A DNA stretch of 16,665 nt, from the NCBI GenBank assembly GCA_964425645.1, contig CAYRNC010000031.1, positions 1 to 16,665 of the forward strand, written 5' to 3'. The notes under the pieces were generated by a model that was given only the letters and a program-made list of their open reading frames with translations, ran no database searches and had not been told where the DNA came from. Made by a program: the position numbers and the translations under genes. This DNA is from CAYRNC01 sp964425645 (lineage in GTDB: Bacteria; Bacillota; Clostridia; Peptostreptococcales; Anaerovoracaceae). Positions within the stretch are counted from its first letter, which is position 1. Every line of letters starts with the position of its first letter. Below are positions 1 to 7,553 of this stretch, piece by piece.

Positions 1-182
1 TACCACAGAAGGCTATTATCTTTTATATTTACAGACTTTCTTTCACAGTCTCTAACTAGTTTAATATTACAGATTAGACACACTATAAAAATCTGAAATT
101 ATCTGTTTCACCATTTCAATTCTCATATTAGAATGATATTCAGAGGTGTTAAAAATTAGAAATCGAAAACCAATAAAAACAA
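1..182. other. AT-rich intergenic segment, no gene seen
   Basis: This stretch lies downstream of the minus-strand RND pump gene and runs off the left window edge. I see no reading frame with protein-family character. Weak inverted repeats occur (TGAAAT at 94-99 with ATTTCA at 113-118; ATTCT at 119-123 with AGAAT at 130-134), but neither is GC-rich or followed by a T-tract in the direction of the pump transcript. I therefore do not call a terminator. It may hold regulatory sequence for a gene outside the window. Confidence 0.5.
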
Positions 183-3100
183 TTACGTGTTTTTGATTTG
201 GCGGTTCCATACTTCTTCAAGCGCCTTTATTTCGCTTGCTTTTTTCTCTTTTTTGATAGTGCGTCTGTTCTTTAAATCGTCAGTAAACGCATAAAGTACC
301 GGTATCAATATGAGAGTAATGAATGTAGAGCCGATAAGGCCTCCTATGATGGAGATGCCTAAAGGAGACAGCATTTCTCCTCCATCACCCAGCCCTAAGG
401 AAAGAGGAATCATTCCTACGCATGTGGTTGTTGTGGTCATGAGTATTGGCCTTAAACGGTATTTACCGGCTGTAATTATAGCCTGATTCCTTTCCATTTG
501 ACCCTTGTTTTGCCGTATGAATTCAATTAAAAGTATTGAATTGTTCACAACTATTCCCACAAGCATTATGAGACCTAAAAAGGATGTTACCGATAAGGTT
601 TTGCCTGTAAAGAACAAGGCAAGAAAGGCCCCTGACATCGCAAAGGGGATTGCCATCATAACTATTAACGGTTGTGTCAATGATTCAAATTGAGACGCTA
701 AAACCATGTATACCAGCAGGATGGCGACGAGAAGGGCAAGGAACAGATCCCCGAAAGCGTCCTTCATCTGCTCATACATGCCGCCATCATCATAGGAATA
801 TCCGGCAGGGAAGGGGTAATTATCCGCTAAAGAGAATATTTTTTTCGATACTCCGGCCAAATCATTCCCCTCTATTCTTATGTTTATGTCTATGAATCTT
901 TCTTGATCCATTCTATCTATTTTTGATGGTGAGTTGCCAAAATCCATCGTTGAAATTCGGTCTGCAGGTATTGCGCCTCCCCATGGCAAAGGAATGAGTA
1001 TTTGCTGCATATTTTCAATGGTTTTTCCATAAACATCAGAAAGGGATAAATTAACTTCGATTTCTTTCCCGTCAATTTTTAGGCGTGTCGAAGTCGTTCC
1101 GGATAACGCGTTTTCCAAGCTGTCGGCCAGCTGATATGCGGTGATGCCGTAAAAAGCGGCGGCTGTTCTGTCGATCATCACACGCGCTTCAGGATTCCCT
1201 TCTGTTATGCTGGTATCGGTCCGGGATACACCGGGTACCGTAAGAAGTTTTTCTGCCATATCCTCACCTATGTGACGAAGAACCGCCAAATCGGGACCCT
1301 TTACAGAAATGCTTACATCGGCCCCTCCCATAAGATCGGTAACGGAAGTGGATTCAACGATTGAAATTTTTGCCCCTGTGATATCGCTGAATTCATTCTC
1401 CGCATCTTCGATGATTTCCCATATACTGCGCTTTCTTTCCTGTTTTGGCACTAAAGTAACGCTCAGTGATGATGCATCATCTCCGATAAATGAGGTTGTC
1501 ATACCTATATCCGTTGTGCAATGCTTTAATTCCGGTAGGGATAGTATATAGGCCTCTATTTTATCCATGATGGCTGATTTTTCGGTGAGAGAGGTCCCGT
1601 ATGGGGTGGATGCACTGATCATGAACACAGCTTCATCGGATGCAGGCATAAATTCCATGCCGACCACTGCTATGAGGACTGAGGATAATATAAAAAGGAT
1701 AAGGCAAAATACTACGACCCTTTTTCTGCGATTTAACGCCCAGGCTATTGTCTTTTCATAGACTATGGTCAAGCGGTCTATGAATTTAGTGAAGTACGGA
1801 ATTAAGCGGTAGGTATAGTGGCGCCGACCTATTCTGATGTAGTTCATCGATGCCCCTTTGTTTATCAGTCTTGAGGAAAGCATGGGGACAACCGAAAGGG
1901 CCACGAATAGCGAAGCGGATAAGGCTATTATAAAGGTCCAGCAAAAATCGTCAAATAGCATTGATGCAATTCCGCTGCTCATGGCGATGGGAAGGTAGAC
2001 AACTATGCTTGTCAGGGTGGATGCGGTTATGGCCAGTGCAATCTGTTTACTGCCTGTCAAAGCTGCATCGAAGGCAGAGCGGCCTTCACTTTCCTGACTG
2101 ACCCGAAAGATGTTTTCCAACGATACTATGGAGTTATCCACGAGCATACCTACAGCCAATGTCAAAGCGCTTAATGTGATCAAATTAAGGGTCATGCCAA
2201 GTAAGTTCATCAAAGCGAATGTCGCAAAATAGGAAGTTGGGATGGATATTGCAATGACTAAAGTTGAGCTTATGCTTCTTAGAAACAAAAATATCACAAG
2301 GATTGCCAGAAGTCCGCCTATTAATGCGGAATTGGCCACCGAAAAAACGGAGCTTTTGATGTAGTCCGCTTGGTCAAAGCCGACGGTAAATGTCAGCTCG
2401 GGGAAATCCTTTTGAAGGGCTTTAACCGTGGCGTTGACTTCATCGGATACTTTAACCGTATTAGCGTTGGATTGTTTGCTTATATAAAGGCCTATGGCGG
2501 TTGCGCCGTCTACTTTGCTTATTGAATTCTGAGTCTTATAGCCCTGCTCAATATCGGCAAGATCTGAAAGGCGGACAATGCTTCGATCGGGGAGTTGAAC
2601 GGGCAGCTGCTTTAATTCATCTACGGATCCGAATTCTCCCAGCGTACGAACTATTATTTTTCTGCTGCCCTTGCTGACTTCACCGCTTGGCCGATTTATA
2701 TTTTCCGCAGCGATCAGCTGGCTTAAAGCAGATAAAGAAAGCCCATATCCGGTAAGCTTCTCCTGATCAAAGCGCACTGCAACTTCTTCGGTAATACCGC
2801 CGTAATTATCGACGGAGGCTACCCCGGGTGTACGTTCAAAATAAGACATGATTCGGTTTTCAACCTCATGGTTCAGTTCCGAAAGAGGTTTGTTTCCCGA
2901 GACGTAAACCTGTACAACAGGGGTGAAATCCATGTTCATTTTCAGGACCATGGGATCTGTCGCCCTCCCCGGTAAAAATCCTTCTACCACGGCGATTTTT
3001 TCCCTCATATTAAGCGTAGCAAAGTCCATGTCGGTTTTCATGGTAAAGCGCACTACGACGATCGATGTACCCTCCATTGTCATGGAATAAAGGGATTCCA

Positions 3101-3329
3101 TGCCCTCTACCGAAGCTAATGACTGTTCCAATGGTTTTGTGATCATGGTCTCTACTTCTTCGGGAGCAGCATTTGGATATTGTGTATACACTATAGCCAC
3201 CGGCAATTCGATATCCGGCAAAAGGTCCATGGGAATACCTATAAGTGATACCGTTCCCACTAAAATAATGATCATCACCATCATAACAGTGGTAACCGGA
3301 TGTTTGATTGAGATCTTTGAAAAATTCAT
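183..3329 (-). CDS. RND-family efflux pump, inner-membrane permease (AcrB/HAE type)
   Basis: A full-length 1048-residue resistance-nodulation-division transporter, expected to export drugs, lipids or other amphiphiles using the proton gradient. The family layout is complete. TM1 is at about 12-32, followed by the first large extracytoplasmic loop, including the porter-domain segment PLEQSLASVEGM (66-77). TM2-6 span about 333-485. The second large loop covers about 560-860, and the last TM bundle about 862-1015. TM4 has LAVGMLVDNSIVSLEN (391-406), so the AcrB Asp-Asp pair is Asp-Asn (D398, N399). TM10 has GIVVNNSILLIEF (925-937), without the AcrB lysine. This variant is, to my knowledge, common in non-proteobacterial RND pumps. 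The start follows a GGGGGA ribosome binding site and lies 21 bases after the adaptor stop, so the two are co-transcribed. No outer-membrane factor is encoded in the window. The substrate cannot be deduced. Confidence 0.95.
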   Translation of the reverse strand: MNFSKISIKHPVTTVMMVMIIILVGTVSLIGIPMDLLPDIELPVAIVYTQYPNAAPEEVETMITKPLEQSLASVEGMESLYSMTMEGTSIVVVRFTMKTDMDFATLNMREKIAVVEGFLPGRATDPMVLKMNMDFTPVVQVYVSGNKPLSELNHEVENRIMSYFERTPGVASVDNYGGITEEVAVRFDQEKLTGYGLSLSALSQLIAAENINRPSGEVSKGSRKIIVRTLGEFGSVDELKQLPVQLPDRSIVRLSDLADIEQGYKTQNSISKVDGATAIGLYISKQSNANTVKVSDEVNATVKALQKDFPELTFTVGFDQADYIKSSVFSVANSALIGGLLAILVIFLFLRSISSTLVIAISIPTSYFATFALMNLLGMTLNLITLSALTLAVGMLVDNSIVSLENIFRVSQESEGRSAFDAALTGSKQIALAITASTLTSIVVYLPIAMSSGIASMLFDDFCWTFIIALSASLFVALSVVPMLSSRLINKGASMNYIRIGRRHYTYRLIPYFTKFIDRLTIVYEKTIAWALNRRKRVVVFCLILFILSSVLIAVVGMEFMPASDEAVFMISASTPYGTSLTEKSAIMDKIEAYILSLPELKHCTTDIGMTTSFIGDDASSLSVTLVPKQERKRSIWEIIEDAENEFSDITGAKISIVESTSVTDLMGGADVSISVKGPDLAVLRHIGEDMAEKLLTVPGVSRTDTSITEGNPEARVMIDRTAAAFYGITAYQLADSLENALSGTTSTRLKIDGKEIEVNLSLSDVYGKTIENMQQILIPLPWGGAIPADRISTMDFGNSPSKIDRMDQERFIDINIRIEGNDLAGVSKKIFSLADNYPFPAGYSYDDGGMYEQMKDAFGDLFLALLVAILLVYMVLASQFESLTQPLIVMMAIPFAMSGAFLALFFTGKTLSVTSFLGLIMLVGIVVNNSILLIEFIRQNKGQMERNQAIITAGKYRLRPILMTTTTTCVGMIPLSLGLGDGGEMLSPLGISIIGGLIGSTFITLILIPVLYAFTDDLKNRRTIKKEKKASEIKALEEVWNRQIKNT

Positions 3330-3350
3330 GGCATCCCCCGTTTAAGCTGC

Positions 3351-4400
3351 TTATTCTATGATGATATTGACGGTCTCGCCGTCAGTAATGAATTGCTGAC
3401 CGGATGTAATTATGACATCTCCTAAGGAAAGTCCGGATATTATCTCCACCATGTTGCCGTTATCCAGACCTGTTGTTACCGTAGCAAGGGTAGGGACATC
3501 ACCGTTTAATCGGGCAACCTTGGCTTCACCTGATTTCATAAATACTGCATCGGAGGGGATGCAAAGAGCATTTTCTTTTTTTTCAGAGACTATCATGACC
3601 TGTGCGAACATCCCGGCCTTTACGGTGTCATAAGGGTGATCAAGGGAAACGGTGATGGGGTAAGTAAGGGTCTCTAGAGCAGGTGCAGGGGATATGGCTT
3701 TTATCGTTCCCGAAAAGGCCTCATCGGATATGCTGGCTATTATAATATCCACCTTATCTCCCGGAGCTATTTTTCCGATTAAACTGTCGGAAACTGAGGT
3801 GTTAATCTCTAAAGCGCTTGTATCGGCTATCGCAACTGCCGGCATGCTTTGGGATGCTAGACTTCCCTCCGACACGTTTACCAAAGTGACGTGACCGTCT
3901 ATAGGTGAACTTGTCTTGCAGTAACTGAGGGCCAAAGTCGCGGCATTAAGGCTTTGCCCGGCCAGTTCAAACTGTGTTTCGGCCCCCTGATATTGTTGAT
4001 TCGATACAGCACCCTCTTTGTACAGTACGGTCATACGATTAAAATCGCTTTTTGCACTTTCATATGCCAGTTTAGCTTGATTGTATGAGGCCTGTGCCTG
4101 GGCTTTGTCCAATTCAAACAACAGGTCACCTTTATTTACATAATCCCCCAAACCGACGTATACCGCGGTTATTTTTCCTGCCGTCATGGGGACAACCGTT
4201 GCTGATTCGATTGGATCTATTCTACCCATTATGGGTGAAGAAACATAAAGTGTTTTTATTTCAACTATTGCAGTCTTTACATTTACTGCCTCTTTTATAG
4301 CCGGATTTTGGGGTTTTATTGATTCGGCGACGCGGTAAATTCCTAAGGCCGATATGGCAATTACGGCGATTAAAAGAATTAGCTTACTTTTTTTGTTCAT
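3351..4400 (-). CDS. RND efflux periplasmic adaptor (membrane fusion protein, HlyD/AcrA type)
   Basis: A 349-residue adaptor that would link the RND permease to the outside or to a partner channel. It has an N-terminal membrane anchor (about 7-22, no lipobox cysteine). The first half of a lipoyl domain (MTAGKITAVYVGLGDYVNKGDLLFELD) is followed by a short helical hairpin (about residues 100-160). The second lipoyl half (TSSPIDGHV) and beta-barrel and membrane-proximal domains follow. The reading frame is open to an ATG at 4574. I chose the ATG at 4398-4400 because the upstream codons give no family sequence, would overlap the promoter and the divergent nth start, and because an AGAAGG ribosome binding site sits about ten bases before it. 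First gene of a two-gene operon with the RND permease; the short hairpin suits a system without a long TolC-type tunnel, which is inference. Confidence 0.93.
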   Translation of the reverse strand: MNKKSKLILLIAVIAISALGIYRVAESIKPQNPAIKEAVNVKTAIVEIKTLYVSSPIMGRIDPIESATVVPMTAGKITAVYVGLGDYVNKGDLLFELDKAQAQASYNQAKLAYESAKSDFNRMTVLYKEGAVSNQQYQGAETQFELAGQSLNAATLALSYCKTSSPIDGHVTLVNVSEGSLASQSMPAVAIADTSALEINTSVSDSLIGKIAPGDKVDIIIASISDEAFSGTIKAISPAPALETLTYPITVSLDHPYDTVKAGMFAQVMIVSEKKENALCIPSDAVFMKSGEAKVARLNGDVPTLATVTTGLDNGNMVEIISGLSLGDVIITSGQQFITDGETVNIIIE

Positions 4401-4449
4401 ATCGGTTATACCTTCTTCCAAATCGATTTGATTTTTTTGCACTATTATA

Positions 4450-4478
4450 ATATTAAGGTTGCATCTAACTATTGTCAA
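4450..4478 (-). promoter_or_regulatory. Sigma-A-type promoter of the RND efflux operon
   Basis: On the minus strand a perfect -35 hexamer TTGACA (4473-4478) is separated by 17 bases from TAATAT (4450-4455). Transcription would begin near 4443, giving a leader of about 43 bases before the adaptor start. This is one of the strongest promoter matches in the window. It faces away from the nth promoter. The call rests on consensus matching only. Confidence 0.7.
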
Positions 4479-4480
4479 AT

Positions 4481-4492
4481 AAAACGTGTTTT
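4481..4492. promoter_or_regulatory. Small palindrome between divergent promoters, candidate operator
   Basis: AAAAC-GT-GTTTT is a perfect inverted repeat with a 2-base centre. It lies exactly between the -35 box of the efflux operon (4473-4478) and the -35 box of nth (4496-4501). A repressor bound here would be placed to affect both promoters. No regulator gene is adjacent, and a 5-base arm can arise by chance in AT-rich DNA, so this is tentative. Confidence 0.3.
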
Positions 4493-4495
4493 TTG

Positions 4496-4525
4496 TTGTT
4501 AAATATGGTGGCCATAATGTATAAT
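4496..4525 (+). promoter_or_regulatory. Sigma-A-type promoter of the nth-aroDK-ridA-sanA operon
   Basis: TTGTTA (4496-4501), an 18-base spacer and a perfect TATAAT (4520-4525) precede nth. Transcription would start near 4532, and the strong GGAGG ribosome binding site is at 4541-4545. The short leader leaves no room for a riboswitch. Consensus match only. Confidence 0.65.
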
Positions 4526-4551
4526 CGGATAAGGTATTCAGGAGGAACATA

Positions 4552-5184
4552 ATGCTGTTAAATAGTAGGGACATAAATAATATAATAAATGTTATGGAGC
4601 AGCTTTATCCTGATGCCGGATGTGAGCTCGATTTTGATTCGATTTTTGAGCTGCTGATTTCAGTTGTTTTATCGGCACAAACAACGGATAAAAGCGTCAA
4701 TAAGATAAGCCCAGCATTGTTTAAGCTGTATCCCGATGCCTTTTCATTGGCGAAAGCGGATCAATCAACGTTGGAAAATATGTTAAGAAGCATAGGTATG
4801 TATAAAACAAAAGCCAGACACCTCATAGCTTTATCAAGGATATTGGTTAAAGAGCATAAAGGTCAGGTGCCACAGGAATACGATCAGCTTATTAAACTGC
4901 CCGGAGTCGGCCGGAAGACCGCTAACGTAGTTCTTTCGGTAGGTTTTGGACAACAGCGCATAGCGGTCGATACCCACGTGTACAGGTTGGCAAATCGCAT
5001 AGGTTTTACGGAAGAAAAGGATGTGCTTTCTACTGAGTTGAAACTTATGAAAAGGATCCCAAGAGGAAAATGGATAAGGCTTCACCATCTTCTGATATGG
5101 CACGGCAGAAGGGTTTGCAGCGCAAGAAATCCCAAATGCATCAGTTGCGGGATAGAGGGCCTGTGTAAGAAGAAAGGTCTTTAA
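4552..5184 (+). CDS. nth: Endonuclease III (DNA glycosylase/AP lyase)
   Basis: Base-excision repair enzyme that removes oxidised pyrimidines and cleaves the DNA backbone at the resulting abasic site. At 210 residues it matches the E. coli enzyme in length. It shows SAQTTDKSVN (41-50), the helix-hairpin-helix LPGVGRKTANVVL (116-128) with the catalytic lysine K122, and VDTHVYRLANR (139-149) with the catalytic aspartate D140. It ends with a complete [4Fe-4S] ligand set C189-X6-C196-X2-C199-X5-C205. The start is fixed by an AGGAGG site seven bases upstream. It is the first gene of a compact operon: the next gene begins one base after its stop, so translation of the two is probably coupled. All key residues are present, so it should be active. 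Confidence 0.97.
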   Translation: MLLNSRDINNIINVMEQLYPDAGCELDFDSIFELLISVVLSAQTTDKSVNKISPALFKLYPDAFSLAKADQSTLENMLRSIGMYKTKARHLIALSRILVKEHKGQVPQEYDQLIKLPGVGRKTANVVLSVGFGQQRIAVDTHVYRLANRIGFTEEKDVLSTELKLMKRIPRGKWIRLHHLLIWHGRRVCSARNPKCISCGIEGLCKKKGL

Positions 5185-5185
5185 T

Positions 5186-6478
5186 ATGAAAACATTTCAG
5201 ATCAGAACTGTCAGTTTCGGACAAGGCCCTTCTAAAATTTGCATACCCCTTACCGGAGCATGTTATGAAGAACTTATGGACGAAACAAGTCCCCCGATGC
5301 TTCTTTACGGTGATATGGTTGAATGGCGTGCCGATTATTATGCGCCCGACGGTGAAATAGCTTCGGTCACAGGTATGCTCAAGGATGTCAGAAAGAATAT
5401 CGGAGAACTTCCCCTGCTTTTTACGTTCCGCAGCAGGGAGGAAGGCGGATTCGGACGCGTATCCGATGATGCCTATTTCGATTTAAATGAGTCCATACTA
5501 AGAAGCGGTAAGGCGGATATTTTGGATTTGGAACTTAGCAGGGATCAGGCAGGATTAAAGGATCTGATAAAAGAATCTGAGTCTGCTGGTGTAAAAATAA
5601 TTTTGTCCTACCACAATTTTTTGGAAACCCCCTCCACGAAGGAAATGCTGAAAAAACTTCAAAGAATGCAGGATCTGGGGGCCCATATGACGAAAATAGC
5701 CGTTATGCCGAAAGATATGAAAGATGTTTTAACGTTGCTGTTTTTATCGCAATCTATGCGTGAAGAATATGCAGATGTACCGTTTATTGCAGTTTCTATG
5801 GGTGAAAAGGGTGTAATGAGCAGAGTATTCAGCGGATCGTTTGGCTCTGCGATCACTTATGGCGCAGGATCCCATGCATCGGCCCCGGGCCAGATCAAAG
5901 CTGAGGATCTTCGAAATATTATGGACATCCTAAGCGGCGGCAAGATCAGCATGCCTTCCAGAGTCTTTCTTATCGGTTTTATGGGGTGCGGCAAAACAAG
6001 CATAGGCAAACTGCTTAGCGAAAGGCTGGACTATTCCTTTGAAGACATGGATGAACTTATCGAAACAGATCAGGGGATTTCGATAGCAGACATATTTAAA
6101 AGTAAAGGGGAAAGATATTTTCGTGAAATTGAAAGCCATCTGCTTGTCAGGCTTTCCACCAAGAATAAGGCTGTGATCTCCTGCGGCGGGGGTATAGTGG
6201 AAAGCGCCGAAAACATAAAAATACTTGCAGCGGCAGGTTACACGGTTTTTCTTAAAGATGATATTTGTTCGATGTATAATCGCGTAAAGGATGACAAAAA
6301 TCGTCCTCTTGTTGGGGGCAGGAGCAATAAAATGAGGGGTTGCAATGGATTTGAACAGCTATACCTGTCCCGACTTCCACGTTATGAAGAAGCAGCTGCA
6401 ATATCGCTTTTTGGAACAGGAAAAGACAAAGAGCAGGTAGTTGATGAAATAACAGGACTGTTAAAGCGAAGATATTGA
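5186..6478 (+). CDS. aroD-aroK: Fused type I 3-dehydroquinate dehydratase-shikimate kinase
   Basis: One 430-residue protein carries two shikimate-pathway enzymes. Residues 1-252 form a type I dehydroquinase, with substrate and catalytic residues E46, R48, R82, E86, H143, Schiff-base lysine K170, R213, S232 and Q236. As I recall it, this matches the Salmonella enzyme numbering exactly. Residues about 256-430 form shikimate kinase. It has a P-loop GFMGCGKT (264-271), Mg/shikimate aspartates in DMD (287-289), R313 in RYFRE, the CGGG motif (333-336), a LID arginine in NRPLV (R373) and R396 before the Y400-containing end. The linker is very short. The domains catalyse steps 3 and 5; the intervening dehydrogenase (AroE) is not in the window. 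There is no frameshift or stop between the domains, so this is a true fusion. It starts one base after nth, with AAGAAAGG inside the nth end as ribosome binding site. Confidence 0.95.
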   Translation: MKTFQIRTVSFGQGPSKICIPLTGACYEELMDETSPPMLLYGDMVEWRADYYAPDGEIASVTGMLKDVRKNIGELPLLFTFRSREEGGFGRVSDDAYFDLNESILRSGKADILDLELSRDQAGLKDLIKESESAGVKIILSYHNFLETPSTKEMLKKLQRMQDLGAHMTKIAVMPKDMKDVLTLLFLSQSMREEYADVPFIAVSMGEKGVMSRVFSGSFGSAITYGAGSHASAPGQIKAEDLRNIMDILSGGKISMPSRVFLIGFMGCGKTSIGKLLSERLDYSFEDMDELIETDQGISIADIFKSKGERYFREIESHLLVRLSTKNKAVISCGGGIVESAENIKILAAAGYTVFLKDDICSMYNRVKDDKNRPLVGGRSNKMRGCNGFEQLYLSRLPRYEEAAAISLFGTGKDKEQVVDEITGLLKRRY

Positions 6479-6490
6479 AGGGAGAAACAA

Positions 6491-6868
6491 ATGAAAGAGA
6501 TTATCAGTACAGACAAGGCGCCTCAGGCTATAGGGCCCTATTCTCAGGGGATTAAGGTAAACGGGATATTGTTTACCTCCGGGCAGATTCCGATAGATCC
6601 CAAAACAGGTCGCATTGTAGAAGGCGACATAAAAGTGCAGGCGGAGCAGTCAATGCAAAACGTTAAGGCTGTTGTGGAAGCGGGCGGCTATAGTATGAGT
6701 GACGTTGTTAAGGTCAGCATTCTTCTCGCTGATATAGGAGATTTTACAGTTGTAAACGAAGTATACCAAAGCTTTTTTGAGGGCAGCTATCCGGCAAGAT
6801 CCTGCTATGCGGTAAAAAATCTTCCAAAGAATGTCGGTATTGAGATTGAGGCCGTAGCAGGGAACTAA
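6491..6868 (+). CDS. ridA: RidA family reactive enamine/imine deaminase
   Basis: A 125-residue RidA/YjgF/UK114 protein, a trimeric cytosolic enzyme that hydrolyses 2-aminoacrylate and related enamine/imine intermediates released by PLP enzymes such as threonine dehydratase. The family signature is intact: GPYSQG (15-20) with Y17, FTSGQIP (28-34), the active-site arginine R103 in YPARSC, and IEIEAVA (117-123) with E120. Length and residue spacing match the true RidA subgroup rather than the divergent Rid2-7 groups. It follows the aroD-aroK stop by 12 bases with a GGGAGA ribosome binding site. No PLP enzyme is adjacent, though homoserine dehydrogenase of the threonine pathway converges on this operon. 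Confidence 0.95.
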   Translation: MKEIISTDKAPQAIGPYSQGIKVNGILFTSGQIPIDPKTGRIVEGDIKVQAEQSMQNVKAVVEAGGYSMSDVVKVSILLADIGDFTVVNEVYQSFFEGSYPARSCYAVKNLPKNVGIEIEAVAGN

Positions 6869-6873
6869 TTTTT

Positions 6874-7551
6874 ATGTGTGTTAAAAGTGCACCGTTTAAT
6901 AAATTAAAGCGGCTTACTGTAATTTTTTTCGCTGTTGCAGCGGTTACGGCGTTCTTAATCAGCGGTTATGTATCCTATACGAGCAAAAAATATATTTTGC
7001 AGGAATCCGAAGCGGGGAGGAAGGAGGCCGATTGCATTCTTGTCCTGGGGGCAGGACTTTTGCCCGACGGAACTCCGAATTATATGCTTAGGGACAGGTT
7101 GGATCAGGGGATAAGGCTTTATAGCAACGGAGATGCCCCAAAGCTTCTGATGTCCGGTGACAACGGAAAAGAAGGTTATGATGAAGTAAATGCGATGAAG
7201 CAATATGCGCTTTTAAACGGCGTCCCCGCCTGTGATATTTTCCTTGATCATGCGGGGTTTTCCACCTATGAATCGATGTATCGGGCAAAGGAAATTTTTC
7301 AGGCAGAAAAAATAATCGTAATTACTCAAAAGTATCATCTTTACCGTGCTGTCTATATCGCAAGGGGCCTCAATGTTGATGCTTACGGAGTTGCATCTGA
7401 CCCCTATACCTACGCGGGTCAAAATATCAGGGAGGTTCGTGAAATCCTTGCTCGAAACAAGGATTTCATCATGACTCTGTTAAAGCCTGCTCCCGCTATT
7501 CTTGGTGAAGTGATACCTATAAACGGCGATGGTATTGTAAGCCATGATTGA
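6874..7551 (+). CDS. sanA: SanA/YdcF-family (DUF218) membrane-anchored protein
   Basis: A 225-residue protein with one N-terminal membrane segment (about 13-34) and an extracytoplasmic DUF218 domain. Motifs in order are ILVLGAG (55-61), RDRLDQGI (73-80), LLMSGDNG (91-98), DEVNAM (103-108), LDHAGFSTYES (124-134), ITQKYHLYRA (150-159) and the C-terminal segment LKPAPAILGEVIPI (203-216). This layout follows E. coli SanA, linked genetically to envelope barrier function and vancomycin sensitivity at high temperature. The biochemical activity of the family is poorly defined. It begins five bases after the ridA stop, with an AGGGA ribosome binding site inside ridA, and is the last gene of the operon. 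Its stop lies two bases from the stop of the convergent hom gene. The family call is firm; the exact role is not. Confidence 0.88.
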   Translation: MCVKSAPFNKLKRLTVIFFAVAAVTAFLISGYVSYTSKKYILQESEAGRKEADCILVLGAGLLPDGTPNYMLRDRLDQGIRLYSNGDAPKLLMSGDNGKEGYDEVNAMKQYALLNGVPACDIFLDHAGFSTYESMYRAKEIFQAEKIIVITQKYHLYRAVYIARGLNVDAYGVASDPYTYAGQNIREVREILARNKDFIMTLLKPAPAILGEVIPINGDGIVSHD

Positions 7552-7553
7552 AA

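Noticed and set aside
94..134. Inverted repeats downstream of the RND gene as a terminator
   Set aside because: Stems are 5-6 AT-rich base pairs and no T-tract follows in the direction of transcription.
391..406. Loss of the AcrB Asp-Asp pair in TM4 of the RND pump (protein residues 391-406) as evidence for a dead transporter
   Set aside because: Asp-Asn at this place is, as far as I recall, widespread in non-proteobacterial RND pumps, and the rest of the protein is intact.
4401..4574. An N-terminal extension of the adaptor protein back to an ATG at 4574
   Set aside because: It would overlap the divergent nth start and both promoters, and adds 58 residues with no adaptor-family character, whereas the ATG at 4400 begins a normal membrane anchor behind a ribosome binding site.
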